From NCBI GenBank assembly GCA_022841745.1, contig JALHQW010000026.1, positions 1 to 64,000 on the forward strand: a stretch of DNA of 64,000 nt, written 5' to 3'. The DNA comes from Saprospiraceae bacterium (GTDB taxonomy: Bacteria > Bacteroidota > Bacteroidia > Chitinophagales > Saprospiraceae). Every line of letters starts with the position of its first letter. Within the stretch, counting starts at the first letter, position 1. Both the position numbers and the translations under genes were made by a program. Positions 35,039-45,592 of the stretch are shown here, piece by piece. The notes below the pieces were generated by a model. It saw only the letters and a program-made list of their open reading frames with translations. It had not been told where the DNA came from and searched no databases.

Positions 35039-35308
35039 GAGATTGTTGGATTATTATATTGTTTGATTGTTGCTGACGTTACAGCAAACTGCGGTTTTTC
35101 AAAAAGAAACCAAGGACAGTATTCTCCTCAAAAATGCAAAAGACCTTGTGGAGAATTGTTTCTGGACGACGAAAGGCTCGATATCTTTTCCATCGCTGCA
35201 TGGTTTTATTTCTTGGCAAATATACGGAAAGCTTCGCCTCCCATCTCGCCGCAAAGCCGTAATCTTGCACCTCCAACTTTTGCTTTTTACTTTGTACTTT
35301 TTACTTCC

Positions 35309-37696
35309 ATGACTTCACCCGTACCACAACAACGCAACTACCTCGATGAACTCAACACCATCCAGCGCCAAGCGGCCACACAGATAGACGGCCCCGTGCT
35401 AGTCGTCGCTGGCCCCGGCTCCGGCAAGACGAGGGTGCTCACCTACCGTATCGCCCACATGATTCAGTCGGGCATTGCCCCTTGGGAAATCATGGCGCTG
35501 ACCTTCACCAACAAGTCGGCGAAGGAGATGAAGGAGCGCATCTCGAAGGTGGTAGGGCCTCGTGGCGAGCGGGTCTGGGCGGGCACGTTCCACTCCCTGT
35601 TTGCGAAGATACTCCGGGTAGAGGCGGAGCATATCGGCTACCCCAGCAATTTCACGATATACGACTCCGACGACACCAAGAGCGTGGTCACGGCCATCAT
35701 CAACGAGATGAACCTGAACAAGGAGCAGTACAACGCCAATACCATCAAGTCCCGTATTTCGTCCTGCAAAAGCAACCTCATCACCCCCAAAGCCTACCTC
35801 AATCGGGCGGACATGATGGAGGAGGACAAGGCGGCCAAGCGTCCGTTTTTCCAACAGATTTATGAAAAATATGTCACCCGATGCAAGCGCAGCGGTGCCA
35901 TGGACTTCGACGACCTGCTGTTCCGGCTCTACGAGCTGTTCCAGAACCACCCAGAGGTCACTAACAAATACCGCAAAAAATTCCGCTACCTGATGGTGGA
36001 CGAGTTCCAGGACACGAACCACCTCCAGTATTCCATCGTCAAGAAGTTTATCAGCTACGAAGGCAGCCCCCGCAATATCTGCGTGGTGGGCGACGATGCG
36101 CAGTCCATCTACGCCTTCCGAGGTGCCACCATCCAGAACATCCTCGACTACGAGAATGACTTCAAGCCGCATGGCATTCGCATTTTCAAGCTGGAGCAGA
36201 ACTACCGCAGCACCGAGCATATCGTTCAGGCGGCCAATGAGGTGATTTCTTTCAACCGCAACCAAATCCAAAAGACGATTTTCAGCGACAAGGGCGAGGG
36301 CCAACGCATCCGGGTCATACGGGCCATCACCGACAGCGAAGAAGGAAAACGGGTGGCCGACTCCATCATGGAGCAGAAAAACCGCTGGCATTTGGCGAAC
36401 AAGGAAATCGCCATCCTGTACCGCACCAACGCCCAAAGCCGGGTCTTCGAGGAATGGATGCGGCATTACAACGTGCAGTACCGGGTCTATGGCGGCATGT
36501 CGTTTTACCAGCGCAAGGAGGTGAAAGACCTCATCGCCTACCTCCGCCTCGCCATCAACCAGCAGGACGACGAGGCGCTGCGCCGGGTCATTAACTACCC
36601 CAAACGGGCCATCGGCGGCACCACGATTGACAAAATCGCCGCCACTGCCGACTCGCACAGCATGACCATGTGGCAGGTGCTGCCGCAGGTGGACCTGCCG
36701 CCCCGCACCCGCAACTCCATTGACCATTTCGTGGCCATGATTCAGGATTTTGGGGAAAAGGCCAAGTCGCACGACGCCCACGTTGTCGCCGAGTACATCG
36801 CCCGCCGCTCCGGCCTCATGGACGAACTCAAGCAGGACACGACCGTGGAAGGCATCCAGCGTTTGGACAATATCACGAGCTTGTTGGATGGTATAAAAAC
36901 CTTCGTCGAAGATGATACGATTGGCGCAGAACGGTTCACCGTGGACGGCGAGACGGAAGCCCTGGCCGAAGGCCCAACGGATAGTTTCGACAAGTCGCTA
37001 TCGGCTTATCTGCAAAACATCGCCCTGATGACCGACCAGGACGACCAGACCAAGGAGGGCGATTACGTGACTTTGATGAGCGTCCACTCCGCCAAGGGCC
37101 TGGAGTTCAAGAGTGTGTTCATCACGGGCTTGGAGGAGCAACTCTTTCCTTCGTTCATGAGCTTCGACACGCCAGAGGGCTTGGATGAGGAGCGCCGTTT
37201 GTTTTACGTGGCCATTACCCGTGCGGAGCAATTCCTAACGCTCAGCTATGCCGCCAGCCGCTACCGATTCGGGCAGGAGCGCAGCAATCCGCCGAGCCGT
37301 TTTTTGGATGAAATAAACATGGCGCATTTGGATGCCTCATCGCCCATCGGCACGAGGTCAGCGGCACCGGCAGGCAGGTTCGAGCGAGCACATGCCCACG
37401 CTGCCCCTACGGCTGGTTCCGCACCATCAAGGAGCGGTGTGACGGGCAGCTTCAAGCCCCGTGGCCCACAACAGGAAGTGGCGCTGCGCATTGACCCGGC
37501 CACGTTCAAGCCCAGCCCAAGCGAGCATATACAAGCGGGACACAAGGTTTTGCACCTGAAATTTGGGGAGGGTAAGGTGGTGGCCGTGGACGGCAGCGGC
37601 GACAAGCGCATGGCGACGATTTTCTTCCCTGACCTGGACGTGGACAAGGAGAAAAGGATAATGCTGAAATTTGCGAAGCTGCAGATTGTAGGGTGA
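35309..37696 (+). CDS. pcrA: UvrD/PcrA-type DNA helicase
   Basis: A 795-residue SF1A helicase for DNA repair and replication-fork clearance. Motifs in order: I GPGSGKTR, Ia ALTFTNKSAKEM, II MVDEFQDTN, III VVGDDAQSIYAFRG, IV LEQNYRST, V VHSAKGLEF and VI FYVAITRA. A linker leads to the C-terminal Tudor-like end (GHKVLHLKFGEGKVV) that in PcrA contacts RNA polymerase. The ATG at 35309 gives QRNYLDELNTIQRQA right before motif I; the longer reading from 35063 is non-helicase. Its last 114 bases recur at 56601-56714. Confidence 0.93.
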   Translation: MTSPVPQQRNYLDELNTIQRQAATQIDGPVLVVAGPGSGKTRVLTYRIAHMIQSGIAPWEIMALTFTNKSAKEMKERISKVVGPRGERVWAGTFHSLFAKILRVEAEHIGYPSNFTIYDSDDTKSVVTAIINEMNLNKEQYNANTIKSRISSCKSNLITPKAYLNRADMMEEDKAAKRPFFQQIYEKYVTRCKRSGAMDFDDLLFRLYELFQNHPEVTNKYRKKFRYLMVDEFQDTNHLQYSIVKKFISYEGSPRNICVVGDDAQSIYAFRGATIQNILDYENDFKPHGIRIFKLEQNYRSTEHIVQAANEVISFNRNQIQKTIFSDKGEGQRIRVIRAITDSEEGKRVADSIMEQKNRWHLANKEIAILYRTNAQSRVFEEWMRHYNVQYRVYGGMSFYQRKEVKDLIAYLRLAINQQDDEALRRVINYPKRAIGGTTIDKIAATADSHSMTMWQVLPQVDLPPRTRNSIDHFVAMIQDFGEKAKSHDAHVVAEYIARRSGLMDELKQDTTVEGIQRLDNITSLLDGIKTFVEDDTIGAERFTVDGETEALAEGPTDSFDKSLSAYLQNIALMTDQDDQTKEGDYVTLMSVHSAKGLEFKSVFITGLEEQLFPSFMSFDTPEGLDEERRLFYVAITRAEQFLTLSYAASRYRFGQERSNPPSRFLDEINMAHLDASSPIGTRSAAPAGRFERAHAHAAPTAGSAPSRSGVTGSFKPRGPQQEVALRIDPATFKPSPSEHIQAGHKVLHLKFGEGKVVAVDGSGDKRMATIFFPDLDVDKEKRIMLKFAKLQIVG

Positions 37697-38033
37697 GCTT
37701 CGCATCTTCAAAAAAATGACTTTGTTGATTTTTTTCATAAAAAAGGCTTGGTTTATTAATTCCTAAAAATTACTTTTGAGCTTTCGATTATTTTTTGGAA
37801 TTCATTTCTTGGCAATCCTTTTTTTTGCCAAACAGCTTTGACGCTTATTACCCTATTGGCAAACAGGAAAAAGCCGGAATCGAAACCATTTGAAACAATC
37901 TTTCCTTCCTTTTTTCCTGTCAATTCAGTATTATTAGAAAATGTGTGAATGCTTAGGTCGTGCATGATTTTCTCTTTGCGCTATTTTGTTCAGAGAGAAT
38001 AGTTCACTGCCAAAAGCAAAAAACTGCGCAGTC
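37697..38033. other. Gap at the left edge of the putative island
   Basis: 337 bases between the helicase and the giant-protein cluster. A 69-codon minus-strand ORF (37756-37965, HDLSIHTFSNNTELTGKKEG) has protein-like composition but no recognisable motif; it could be a small gene. TATTTTG near 37983 is a weak Bacteroidota -7 candidate for the cluster. No integrase, tRNA or att-like hairpin was seen. Confidence 0.3.
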
Positions 38034-39023
38034 ATGGGCGTTCGAAAAACCGAAAGCCGAATACCAGCCAACCACACCGCAGCAGATTTGGGGCAATCCG
38101 CCGCTTCTGCTGATGGCAACTGCACCCTTGTGTCCTTCATAGCCAACCCAATCGTAGTTGGCAGGGATAACACCTATGTCCTTTTTGTCACCAATGCCGG
38201 GGTCGCAGGTTCAGTACAGGGCTTTCAATGGAGTTTCGTGGAAAATGGCGGAGCACCCGTTGTTCAAACCACCCAATTCGGCGAGGCGGTTTATCGGCCC
38301 AATGCAACCGGTACGCTGACGGTGACAGCCAAGGCGATGGGGGCGGGGAATGCAGAATTGTCGTCGGCAATGCTGTCCCAAGATGTGGTAGCCACCAATG
38401 CCGAGTTGGAAGGCATGATAACAGGGGCCACAGACCAGCCTGGCCCCGGAATCGGAAACCCAGAAGTTGCGAGAGAGCTTGTGAACGACCACAATATCTA
38501 TTACCAATCCGTGGTGCTTCAAGCCCCGGAGTCGGGCGATGGGTTCAAAAGGATGGTTTTCAGCATGGTGAACGAAGGGGCCAATCACCGGAGCATGGCA
38601 GACCGCCGTGACCACTTGCAGCAGTTGGCCGCATCGCTCAATGGGACAGGCGCTGACTTTGGGGCACTGGCCGGGCAAGGGGCTGGGGTGAGCGGCATCC
38701 GGCTGGCAGTGCTGGCCATGTCGTTGGGCGGCAGCCCGCCTTTGCCATGGACGGAACTGCCAGAATCGCCATCTGCCCGTGCCCATGCGGACGAGGCCCT
38801 TCGGCAAAGCCTTGCCGCTTTGGACGAAAACCAGCGCATTGACCTCTTCAACTTGGCCAGGTTCCCAAAATCAAATATTACTTGGTGCGGGAAAATTTTG
38901 GAGGGGCTGCGAAACCGCTATTTCCCCGGTGCCAATTTTAACGACGTGCTGACGGGGATGTCGGGGACGAGGGCGCACTGGATTTCAAGACATTTTAAGG
39001 AAGGGCCGATAGCGCATAGTTGA
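38034..39023 (+). CDS. Giant-protein cluster gene 1: Ig-like plus helical domain
   Basis: A 329-residue protein without signal peptide. Residues about 30-120 look like an Ig- or PKD-like beta sandwich (NTYVLFVTNAGVAGSVQGFQW, GTLTVTAKAMG). The rest is helical, with MADRRDHLQQLAASLNG and a conserved-looking tail (YFPGANFNDVLTGMSGTRAHW). No known domain recognised. It opens a seven-gene co-directional set with short gaps. The start MGVRKTESRIPANHT is preferred to the reading from 37986. Confidence 0.65.
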   Translation: MGVRKTESRIPANHTAADLGQSAASADGNCTLVSFIANPIVVGRDNTYVLFVTNAGVAGSVQGFQWSFVENGGAPVVQTTQFGEAVYRPNATGTLTVTAKAMGAGNAELSSAMLSQDVVATNAELEGMITGATDQPGPGIGNPEVARELVNDHNIYYQSVVLQAPESGDGFKRMVFSMVNEGANHRSMADRRDHLQQLAASLNGTGADFGALAGQGAGVSGIRLAVLAMSLGGSPPLPWTELPESPSARAHADEALRQSLAALDENQRIDLFNLARFPKSNITWCGKILEGLRNRYFPGANFNDVLTGMSGTRAHWISRHFKEGPIAHS

Positions 39024-39059
39024 TACCGCAATACCAAAAGTTGTAACACCAATGAAATT

Positions 39060-39881
39060 ATGTGCAGAAAAACAACAAGGTTTTTTGCAAACCTTTTTTC
39101 AAGTAAGGTGATGAACATCCCGCCGCCGCAATGCAAGAAATGGGATGGTATTAAAACGGTTTTTATCAAAATATTTGACAGGGAGGACTTGGTCGCCAAG
39201 AACTTCAACATGAACATGGAAGCAACCAGGACTGCTTTGGAAAGCTATTTGAACGAGCTGGAAAATACGGTTGGAATTAGTGCTACCTCAAAACAAAATT
39301 TAAGTTCATTCTCATTTCAAGTTGTTTTCCAAAACAGGGCCTCTACAGAGGCTGAAATAAATGATTTTGGCGTTTTGGACTTCCCCATCTACTTTGAGGA
39401 AGGGCTGAGCATCACCTCCACCCGAATGACCAAATCTGAAGCGGAAAGCATGTTGCTCAAGCACCGGATTTCTGACAACGTTGCCACCTTTCTGAGAAAA
39501 GAGGTGGGTGGCAACTTCGTGATGGAGCGTTTTATTGGAAACATATACGACGAGTTGTTACCGTATTTCACCAATGATAGGGCACTTGGTTTCGGCGTGC
39601 CAGGCGGCGATTATTCATCCGTTTCAAATAGTTTTCGATGCAGGAAAATAGCCATCATATTCATTGATAAGATAGGGGTCGAAGTGGAACCAGTCATTCT
39701 GAACAGGATATTTTTAAATGTCTTGAAACACGAAATAGGCCACATGTTCGGCTTGCATCACGAGGACAAAACCATGATGGTGGAAAACTATGACAGCCCC
39801 GATTTTTTGGCCAACGAAGCATACACGCCCAATCATTTGTCCATAATTAGCGATAATTTAATAAGGCTTACAATGGCTTAA
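39060..39881 (+). CDS. Giant-protein cluster gene 2: metzincin-like zinc metalloprotease
   Basis: A 273-residue protein with the complete metzincin zinc site HEIGHMFGLHH (HExxHxxGxxH, 39729-39761) followed by TMM, the expected Met-turn. It has no signal peptide; its first residues MCRKTT resemble the MCKKTT of the next gene. Metzincins cut peptide bonds, and in this setting it could process the cluster proteins or be a cargo enzyme. The DNA is AT-richer than the neighbouring genes, suggesting it joined the set separately. Confidence 0.75.
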   Translation: MCRKTTRFFANLFSSKVMNIPPPQCKKWDGIKTVFIKIFDREDLVAKNFNMNMEATRTALESYLNELENTVGISATSKQNLSSFSFQVVFQNRASTEAEINDFGVLDFPIYFEEGLSITSTRMTKSEAESMLLKHRISDNVATFLRKEVGGNFVMERFIGNIYDELLPYFTNDRALGFGVPGGDYSSVSNSFRCRKIAIIFIDKIGVEVEPVILNRIFLNVLKHEIGHMFGLHHEDKTMMVENYDSPDFLANEAYTPNHLSIISDNLIRLTMA

Positions 39882-39951
39882 AATGGATAGTTAGGGGCAA
39901 TATACAGGATAGCTAGGCAATCCTTTTTAGGACTATAAAAGTGAATTGACC

Positions 39952-42024
39952 ATGTGCAAAAAAACAACACCAGGCAGCAATTCCGGCAACCCTGTTGGCG
40001 GAATCAACCCGAACGTAGCGGGAGGTGGTGGCGGTGCGCCTGGTGCTGGCAGCCCCTTTCCTACGGGGCCTGCGCCACTGGTTGGGTCGCCTGATTTTTT
40101 GCCTCAGGTCACTTTCATCGCCACGCCCACCTCCAACGACAACGGGTTCATTGGCAATGCTGAAACTTTCCACCGGAACTCCGGCCTGAACCCCATTTCC
40201 ATCAACTCCATTCAGCATGCCGTCGAATTGCTGAACAATTCGGCCCAGACAGGTACGGGCGTGCTCGACCATTTCAGAATCGTTTCTCACTTCTTCGTGG
40301 ACGACGAACTGCCAGGCGTTGCCCCTTCGAACATCAAAATAGCCATGCTCAACGAAAGTGGCCGGGGCGTGCTGAAGCACCACTTGAACGGTTGGGCGCA
40401 GAGCAATTATGAAGGGCTGAAGTCCATGATTTCGTTGCTGGTCTTGAGCGGAGGAAATTTGACACTAAACCCCGGCGTTTATGGTGGGCCACTGACCATC
40501 ATCATGGGTAGGCTCCGCCCGACGCACAATGCACTACTCGACCTCGTACCGACCGACCCCATAGATGGTGAGCCAACAGGGTTGCTCAACGATTTTTTCC
40601 GATTCGCAGCCAGCAAATGGTTGCTGACCACGTTCCCGACATTTCTTCCCACCATTCGGACTGAATTGATGGGAGCCTACACCTTGCTGCTAAACGATGT
40701 GAAGCCTCGCATTTCGCAGTTGACCCAAGCCAACCTCACCACTTTGGAAACGGCGATTATTGGGTTGGGCGATTTTGGGGCAGTCACGAACGTCGGCCCC
40801 AGCAACCTCCCCTATTTTACCGCTAATATGAGAGCAGGAGTTGCAGCATTCAACGCCAATTTCTTCGCCGCCATCACCACCATGCGACAGCGTTTCAATC
40901 AGTTCAGCACGGTGGATATTAGGGGTTGCCAAGCGGGCAACGACCCCGATTATATTCGGGCCATCCGGCGTTTCTTCGGCACATCGGACACGGTACGGCC
41001 AAGTGTCACCGCCCCTACCCGGTTTCAAAGGTTCAACAGTATTGGCAATGTGACCGGATTGGACACAAGGGCAGACATAGACTCACTTTGGAACAGTGGC
41101 ATTACGCCGTTCAACGCAAGCACCTTGCACACCCAATTTGAAACTTGGGCCAATGGTTTTGGTATCAACCAAGCGCACAAGGATTTTTGGGTCGCAACAT
41201 TTGGGCTTCCCGTCCTACAGTTTTGCAAGGTGGCTTGGAAGGCCAATATCCCAGCAAGGGCAGCCGGGTTGACCATTTCCCGTTTGGATGGTTTTGCCAA
41301 CGCAAACTTTGAGCAAGCCCTCGCTTTGCTCGACGACATTTTCTTCTTTGCTACCGCTGAAAAACCCAACACGGCCCAGAGAAATGCCATAGTGGCCGTG
41401 CTTCCGAATTTGGATACTTGGATTAGTCAGCTCGGCGCTACCATCCCAGATGCGGCCACCGAGCCGCAAATGACCACCACCTTCAACAACCTGAAAGGGA
41501 TTTACGAGAACGTTGACCCACGCACCGCCAATGCATCCTTCACAAGTGGCAGAGTGATACCACGAACGGCCCCATCACCACTCACTGTGGCGCAGTTGCG
41601 CACGTGGCAGACTGCCTTGCGCAATTTTATTGACACGGATACCCATTCAATTTTTGCCAAAATCCTTACCATGAAAAGCGTTGGAACCGCTCAGGCAAAC
41701 GACGCTAAATTCAGGATCAGGTACTTTCTCAGATTGGGGCTTGTCTTCCAACTTTATCATGCTACGAGCACCAATTTCAACCAACAACTTATCATCGCCA
41801 TCACAGATAGTTCCGGCACCAACAGGCGCCAAAACGAGGCAGTTCGTCATTGGATACGAAGCCAATGGAGGGGCGTAAACCCGCCCAATATTCCAGCAAC
41901 CATTAATTGGGACAATGGCCGCAACACGGCCTGGATAGTGGAAGGACGCCAGCAAGGCCCAGCTTACGTCTGCCCCCATGAATCCTACGACCAGCACCTC
42001 TTTAAACTTAGGGCCACCGACTAA
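39952..42024 (+). CDS. Giant-protein cluster gene 3: Gly-rich protein with RGCQAG motif
   Basis: A 690-residue protein with no signal peptide. A Gly/Pro-rich lead (NPNVAGGGGGAPGAG) precedes a mixed fold. RIVSHF (His113) and VDIRGCQAG (Cys326) recall the His and Cys dyad elements of the caspase-like clan CD fold, but they are over 200 residues apart, more than in typical members, so this is only a lead. A large helical middle and the C-terminal WDNGRNTAWIVEGRQQGP follow. Function unknown. Confidence 0.55.
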   Translation: MCKKTTPGSNSGNPVGGINPNVAGGGGGAPGAGSPFPTGPAPLVGSPDFLPQVTFIATPTSNDNGFIGNAETFHRNSGLNPISINSIQHAVELLNNSAQTGTGVLDHFRIVSHFFVDDELPGVAPSNIKIAMLNESGRGVLKHHLNGWAQSNYEGLKSMISLLVLSGGNLTLNPGVYGGPLTIIMGRLRPTHNALLDLVPTDPIDGEPTGLLNDFFRFAASKWLLTTFPTFLPTIRTELMGAYTLLLNDVKPRISQLTQANLTTLETAIIGLGDFGAVTNVGPSNLPYFTANMRAGVAAFNANFFAAITTMRQRFNQFSTVDIRGCQAGNDPDYIRAIRRFFGTSDTVRPSVTAPTRFQRFNSIGNVTGLDTRADIDSLWNSGITPFNASTLHTQFETWANGFGINQAHKDFWVATFGLPVLQFCKVAWKANIPARAAGLTISRLDGFANANFEQALALLDDIFFFATAEKPNTAQRNAIVAVLPNLDTWISQLGATIPDAATEPQMTTTFNNLKGIYENVDPRTANASFTSGRVIPRTAPSPLTVAQLRTWQTALRNFIDTDTHSIFAKILTMKSVGTAQANDAKFRIRYFLRLGLVFQLYHATSTNFNQQLIIAITDSSGTNRRQNEAVRHWIRSQWRGVNPPNIPATINWDNGRNTAWIVEGRQQGPAYVCPHESYDQHLFKLRATD

Positions 42025-42050
42025 ACCAGGAGCCATAAAAACAACCTGCT

Positions 42051-45000
42051 ATGCCCACCAACTCCGCCCTTCAATCCGTTTTGACCGAAGCCGGGCTTGC
42101 CATTGCCCCACTTCGGGCGGTCAACTCCCCGGACCGTGCCGTGGCATTTTTTCGAAACCTCGGTTATGAGGTTCCGGCTGGTGCATTTGGTGGCTCGCTG
42201 TCACAATTGTCCACGCAGGCAAGCGAACTGGTGGCTGCCGTCCAACGCCTGTTGCAAGCCACGGATGACCAAGCTGTCATCTCAGCGGTTGTGGACATGA
42301 TGGGGCGAATGGGCATGGCCATCAAGGCCGTGGAGGATGTAAGGACAGCGGTGCAGGGCGGCGGCGGGGGAGCCATTCCAGGTATTGCCGACCTGCCAAG
42401 GCGGCTGATTGATTTTTTGCTGCTCGATTATTTTGACCGACAAAAAACCGAAGTACATGGCATTCTGCACGTCCTTGGAATCATAGAGCACGAGCCTGAG
42501 GCTGCCGTGGGCACGCCCAAGCGTAAGTTTAACTGGGAAAAACTCGGTGACTTCCTGACAAAGCCCGGCGACCATTTCAATGCCTTGTATAAATGGGACA
42601 CCGATTTTGAGACCACCAAGTTCCTCATGCGGCTGGAGCGGTTGATGCGGGCTGCCAACCTGCCCGGCGGAATGTACCCCCAAGCCGAAACCACAAGGGC
42701 CATCCTTGGCAATGCGCCGGGTCAGCACGAGCTAAGGTTTCCCATTTTTCAAGGGGGGCTGACGCCAGAAACTTACGCCCAATTCGGCGTCACCTTCTCA
42801 CCCGCCGATGCACAAGGCAGCAAGAAAAAAGGCTTCGCAATGCTGCCCTACCTCACGGGCACCGCAGCTTTCAATTTTACAGTCTGCGACAAAGGGGAAC
42901 TTGGCTTCGAATCAACGGGCGACATCAAAGGCGTAGGGCTGGTGCTCCGCCCGCCGTTTGAAATCGAAGGAATTCTGAACCTTGTGGCTTCCTTTAGGTC
43001 AGAACTGAGCCTCCGTCAAAAACCCGATGCATCGCCAGAAATCATCCTCATAGGCACGGCGGGGGGTACCCGTTTGGCCGTTCAAGGGCTGGGAATGAGC
43101 GTCATTTTGAGCAACCCGCAAGGCAAGTTCGACCTTGCTTGGGAGGGCAATATTGAGGCCATCCGATTGGTGGTCTCAGGCGGCGACGGCGATGGTTTTT
43201 TGGCAAAAATCTTATCGGGCTTGAAGGTGGAGGCCGAGGCACAACTGGGCCTGGGCTTCAGTCTGCTCAATGGTTTCTACATAACAGGCGGTGCAAAATT
43301 TGCCATAGAGCTGCCCACACATATTGCGCTGGGCCCGCTGGAATTGCAGGGCACCAGGCTCGAATTGGCACCGACCGCCGATTCCTTCCGCCTCGATGCC
43401 GGGGTGGTGCTAAAACTTGACCTCGGCCCGCTCAAGGCCGTCGTAGAAAACATGGGCCTTCGAACTGAATTGAAGTTCAAGCAAGGCAATCTCGGCCCCG
43501 CTGACCTTGGCGTTTCCTTCAAGCCGCCCAACGGCGTCGGCCTCAGCGTGGATGCGGGCATCGTAAAAGGTGGTGGCTACCTCTACTTCAATTTTGAGGA
43601 CGAGGAGTATGCAGGGGCATTGGAATTGGTGTTCAGTGGCTTCCTCACCTTGAAGGCCATCGGCCTCATTACCACCAAGATGCCCGATGGTTCCAAGGGC
43701 TTCTCCATGCTCATCATCATCACAGCGGAGTTCGGCACGGGCCTGCAATTGGGCTTTGGTTTTACACTGCTCGGTGTGGGTGGCCTTGTTGGCTTGAACC
43801 GCACCATGAAGCTCGACGTGCTGGCCCAGGGCGTCAAAACGGGCAGCCTGGAAAATATCCTCTTCCCGAAGGATGTAATCGCCAATGCGCCACGCATTAT
43901 CAGCGACCTCCGGGCCATCTTCCCGCCCCAGGAAGGGCGTTTCCTCATTGGGCCGATGGCCAAATTGGGATGGGGAACACCAACTTTGGTGAGTTTGTCG
44001 TTGGGCATTATCATAGAAATCCCTGGCAATATCGCTATACTGGGCGTACTGAAGGTCGCATTGCCGACCGAGGAGGCAGCCCTGCTAATCATACAGGTCA
44101 GTTTCATCGGAGCCATAGAATTTGACAAGGAGCGGGTCTGGTTTTTTGCATCGCTGTTTGGTTCGAGAATACTGTTCTTCACCATCGAAGGCGATATGGG
44201 CCTTCTCATGGCATTTGGCAAAGACGCCAATTTTGTGCTGTCTGTGGGAGGGTTCCACCCACGGTTCACGCCGCCGCCGCTTCCATTTCCTTCACCGAGC
44301 CGCATCGCTTTTGACATCGCAAATACGCCGGTGTACAAAATCAGGGTATCGGGGTATTTTGCTGTCACCTCCAACACCGTTCAGTTTGGGGCAAGGGCCG
44401 AGCTGCAATTTGGCCTCGACGATTTCGGCATCTCCGGCCATGTGGCCTTCGATGCCCTTTTCCAGTTTTCGCCATTCTTTTTCATCATCGGGATTTCGGC
44501 TTCCGTGTCGCTGAAAGTATTCGGCATAGGGCTTTTCACCATCCGACTTGAATTTGAACTCTCAGGCCCCGAGCCTTGGCGGGCAAAAGGGTCAGGCTAC
44601 TTGTCCATTCTTTTCTTTGAAATCAGTGCCGACTTTGACGTGACTTGGGGTGAAGACCGCCGCAAGACGCTCGACCCCGTGGCTGCTTACAACGACTTCC
44701 TGAAACCAGAACTGGAGAAAAAGGAGAACTGGACTGCCGCTTTGCCGAAGGCAAACACCCTACACGTAAGCCTCCGCAAGCTAAACGAAGCGGATGGCTT
44801 GGTCCTGCACCCCATTGGTGTGCTGAAATTCTCGCAAAGGGCCGTGCCGCTGGGCATCAAACTCGACAAGGTGGGAGCGCCCAATGTGAATGATTACACG
44901 CAACTGAGGATTGAGCACGAGGAATCAAGCCCGTGGCGAAAGGTCGGTGACCCAAGGGAGAATTTTGCCATTGCCCAGTATCAAAAATTGTCCGATTCCG

Positions 45001-45443
45001 AGAAACTGTCGAGGCCATCTTTCCAAATGGAAAAGGGCGGTGCTGAGTTTTCGGTTGCTGGGGAACAGACCCTTACCAGCTTTATGACCAAGCGCACGGT
45101 GAGGTACGAGACCATTATCATTGATACCAATTACAAACGCTTTGTTTTCAGGTTGTTCAGCATCATTGGTGGCCTCTTCTCCCAATTGTTACGGGGCAAT
45201 GCAGTGGCACTTTCGCCATTGTCGAAACAAAGCAAAAAGCTGGCAGACCCATGGGACGAACCTGTGGTGGCACTTCAAGAGCAGTTCGCTGTGGTCAACA
45301 ATGCGAACAACAAATCGGTAACTGCCCAAATGTTTGCCACGGAAGCCGCCGCAAGGGATTTTATGCTGACAAGCGTTGCCGAAAGCCCGCACCTGGCTGC
45401 TGATTGGGATGTGGTTCCTGAGTTTGAGGTGAACATGAATTGA
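42051..45443 (+). CDS. Giant-protein cluster gene 4: DUF6603 family protein
   Basis: An 1130-residue protein. After a helical N-terminus (about 130 residues) it becomes a long array of beta strands with Gly/hydrophobic alternation typical of DUF6603 (LVFSGFLTLKAIGLITTKMP, GFGFTLLGVGGLVGLNR, GRFLIGPMAKLGWGTP, VGGFHPRFTPPPLPFP). DUF6603 proteins look like long hydrophobic beta solenoids or lipid-transfer-like grooves; no function is known. No signal peptide. The C-terminal 250 residues are hydrophilic. 26 bases after the previous stop. Confidence 0.75.
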   Translation: MPTNSALQSVLTEAGLAIAPLRAVNSPDRAVAFFRNLGYEVPAGAFGGSLSQLSTQASELVAAVQRLLQATDDQAVISAVVDMMGRMGMAIKAVEDVRTAVQGGGGGAIPGIADLPRRLIDFLLLDYFDRQKTEVHGILHVLGIIEHEPEAAVGTPKRKFNWEKLGDFLTKPGDHFNALYKWDTDFETTKFLMRLERLMRAANLPGGMYPQAETTRAILGNAPGQHELRFPIFQGGLTPETYAQFGVTFSPADAQGSKKKGFAMLPYLTGTAAFNFTVCDKGELGFESTGDIKGVGLVLRPPFEIEGILNLVASFRSELSLRQKPDASPEIILIGTAGGTRLAVQGLGMSVILSNPQGKFDLAWEGNIEAIRLVVSGGDGDGFLAKILSGLKVEAEAQLGLGFSLLNGFYITGGAKFAIELPTHIALGPLELQGTRLELAPTADSFRLDAGVVLKLDLGPLKAVVENMGLRTELKFKQGNLGPADLGVSFKPPNGVGLSVDAGIVKGGGYLYFNFEDEEYAGALELVFSGFLTLKAIGLITTKMPDGSKGFSMLIIITAEFGTGLQLGFGFTLLGVGGLVGLNRTMKLDVLAQGVKTGSLENILFPKDVIANAPRIISDLRAIFPPQEGRFLIGPMAKLGWGTPTLVSLSLGIIIEIPGNIAILGVLKVALPTEEAALLIIQVSFIGAIEFDKERVWFFASLFGSRILFFTIEGDMGLLMAFGKDANFVLSVGGFHPRFTPPPLPFPSPSRIAFDIANTPVYKIRVSGYFAVTSNTVQFGARAELQFGLDDFGISGHVAFDALFQFSPFFFIIGISASVSLKVFGIGLFTIRLEFELSGPEPWRAKGSGYLSILFFEISADFDVTWGEDRRKTLDPVAAYNDFLKPELEKKENWTAALPKANTLHVSLRKLNEADGLVLHPIGVLKFSQRAVPLGIKLDKVGAPNVNDYTQLRIEHEESSPWRKVGDPRENFAIAQYQKLSDSEKLSRPSFQMEKGGAEFSVAGEQTLTSFMTKRTVRYETIIIDTNYKRFVFRLFSIIGGLFSQLLRGNAVALSPLSKQSKKLADPWDEPVVALQEQFAVVNNANNKSVTAQMFATEAAARDFMLTSVAESPHLAADWDVVPEFEVNMN

Positions 45444-45592
45444 GTGTTTTAAGTAGTTTCGAGTTATGAGATTCGAGTTGCAAGAGGTCTAACGAAAATG
45501 ACCTTCGAGGGCTGGATTCGGGCTTACTTGCAACTGGCAACTCATCGCTTGGATTAGTCATTACCAAAAATTTGCCCGAAGGGCTAATAACT
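45444..45592. repeat. Imperfect heptad-type hairpin inside the cluster
   Basis: CGAGTTATGAGATTCGAGTTGCAAG near 45460-45484 is a 7-base-periodic stretch, abbreviated here as CGAGTTA, TGAGATT, CGAGTTG; its AGTTGCAAG pairs with CTTGCAACT at 45527-45535. It resembles the other heptamer hairpins and is the only sizeable gap in the giant-protein operon. No gene. Confidence 0.4.

Noticed and set aside
35399-36781. 460-codon open frame on the minus strand
   Set aside because: It lies exactly opposite the helicase gene, whose motifs are complete and in order; the antisense frame is a composition shadow.
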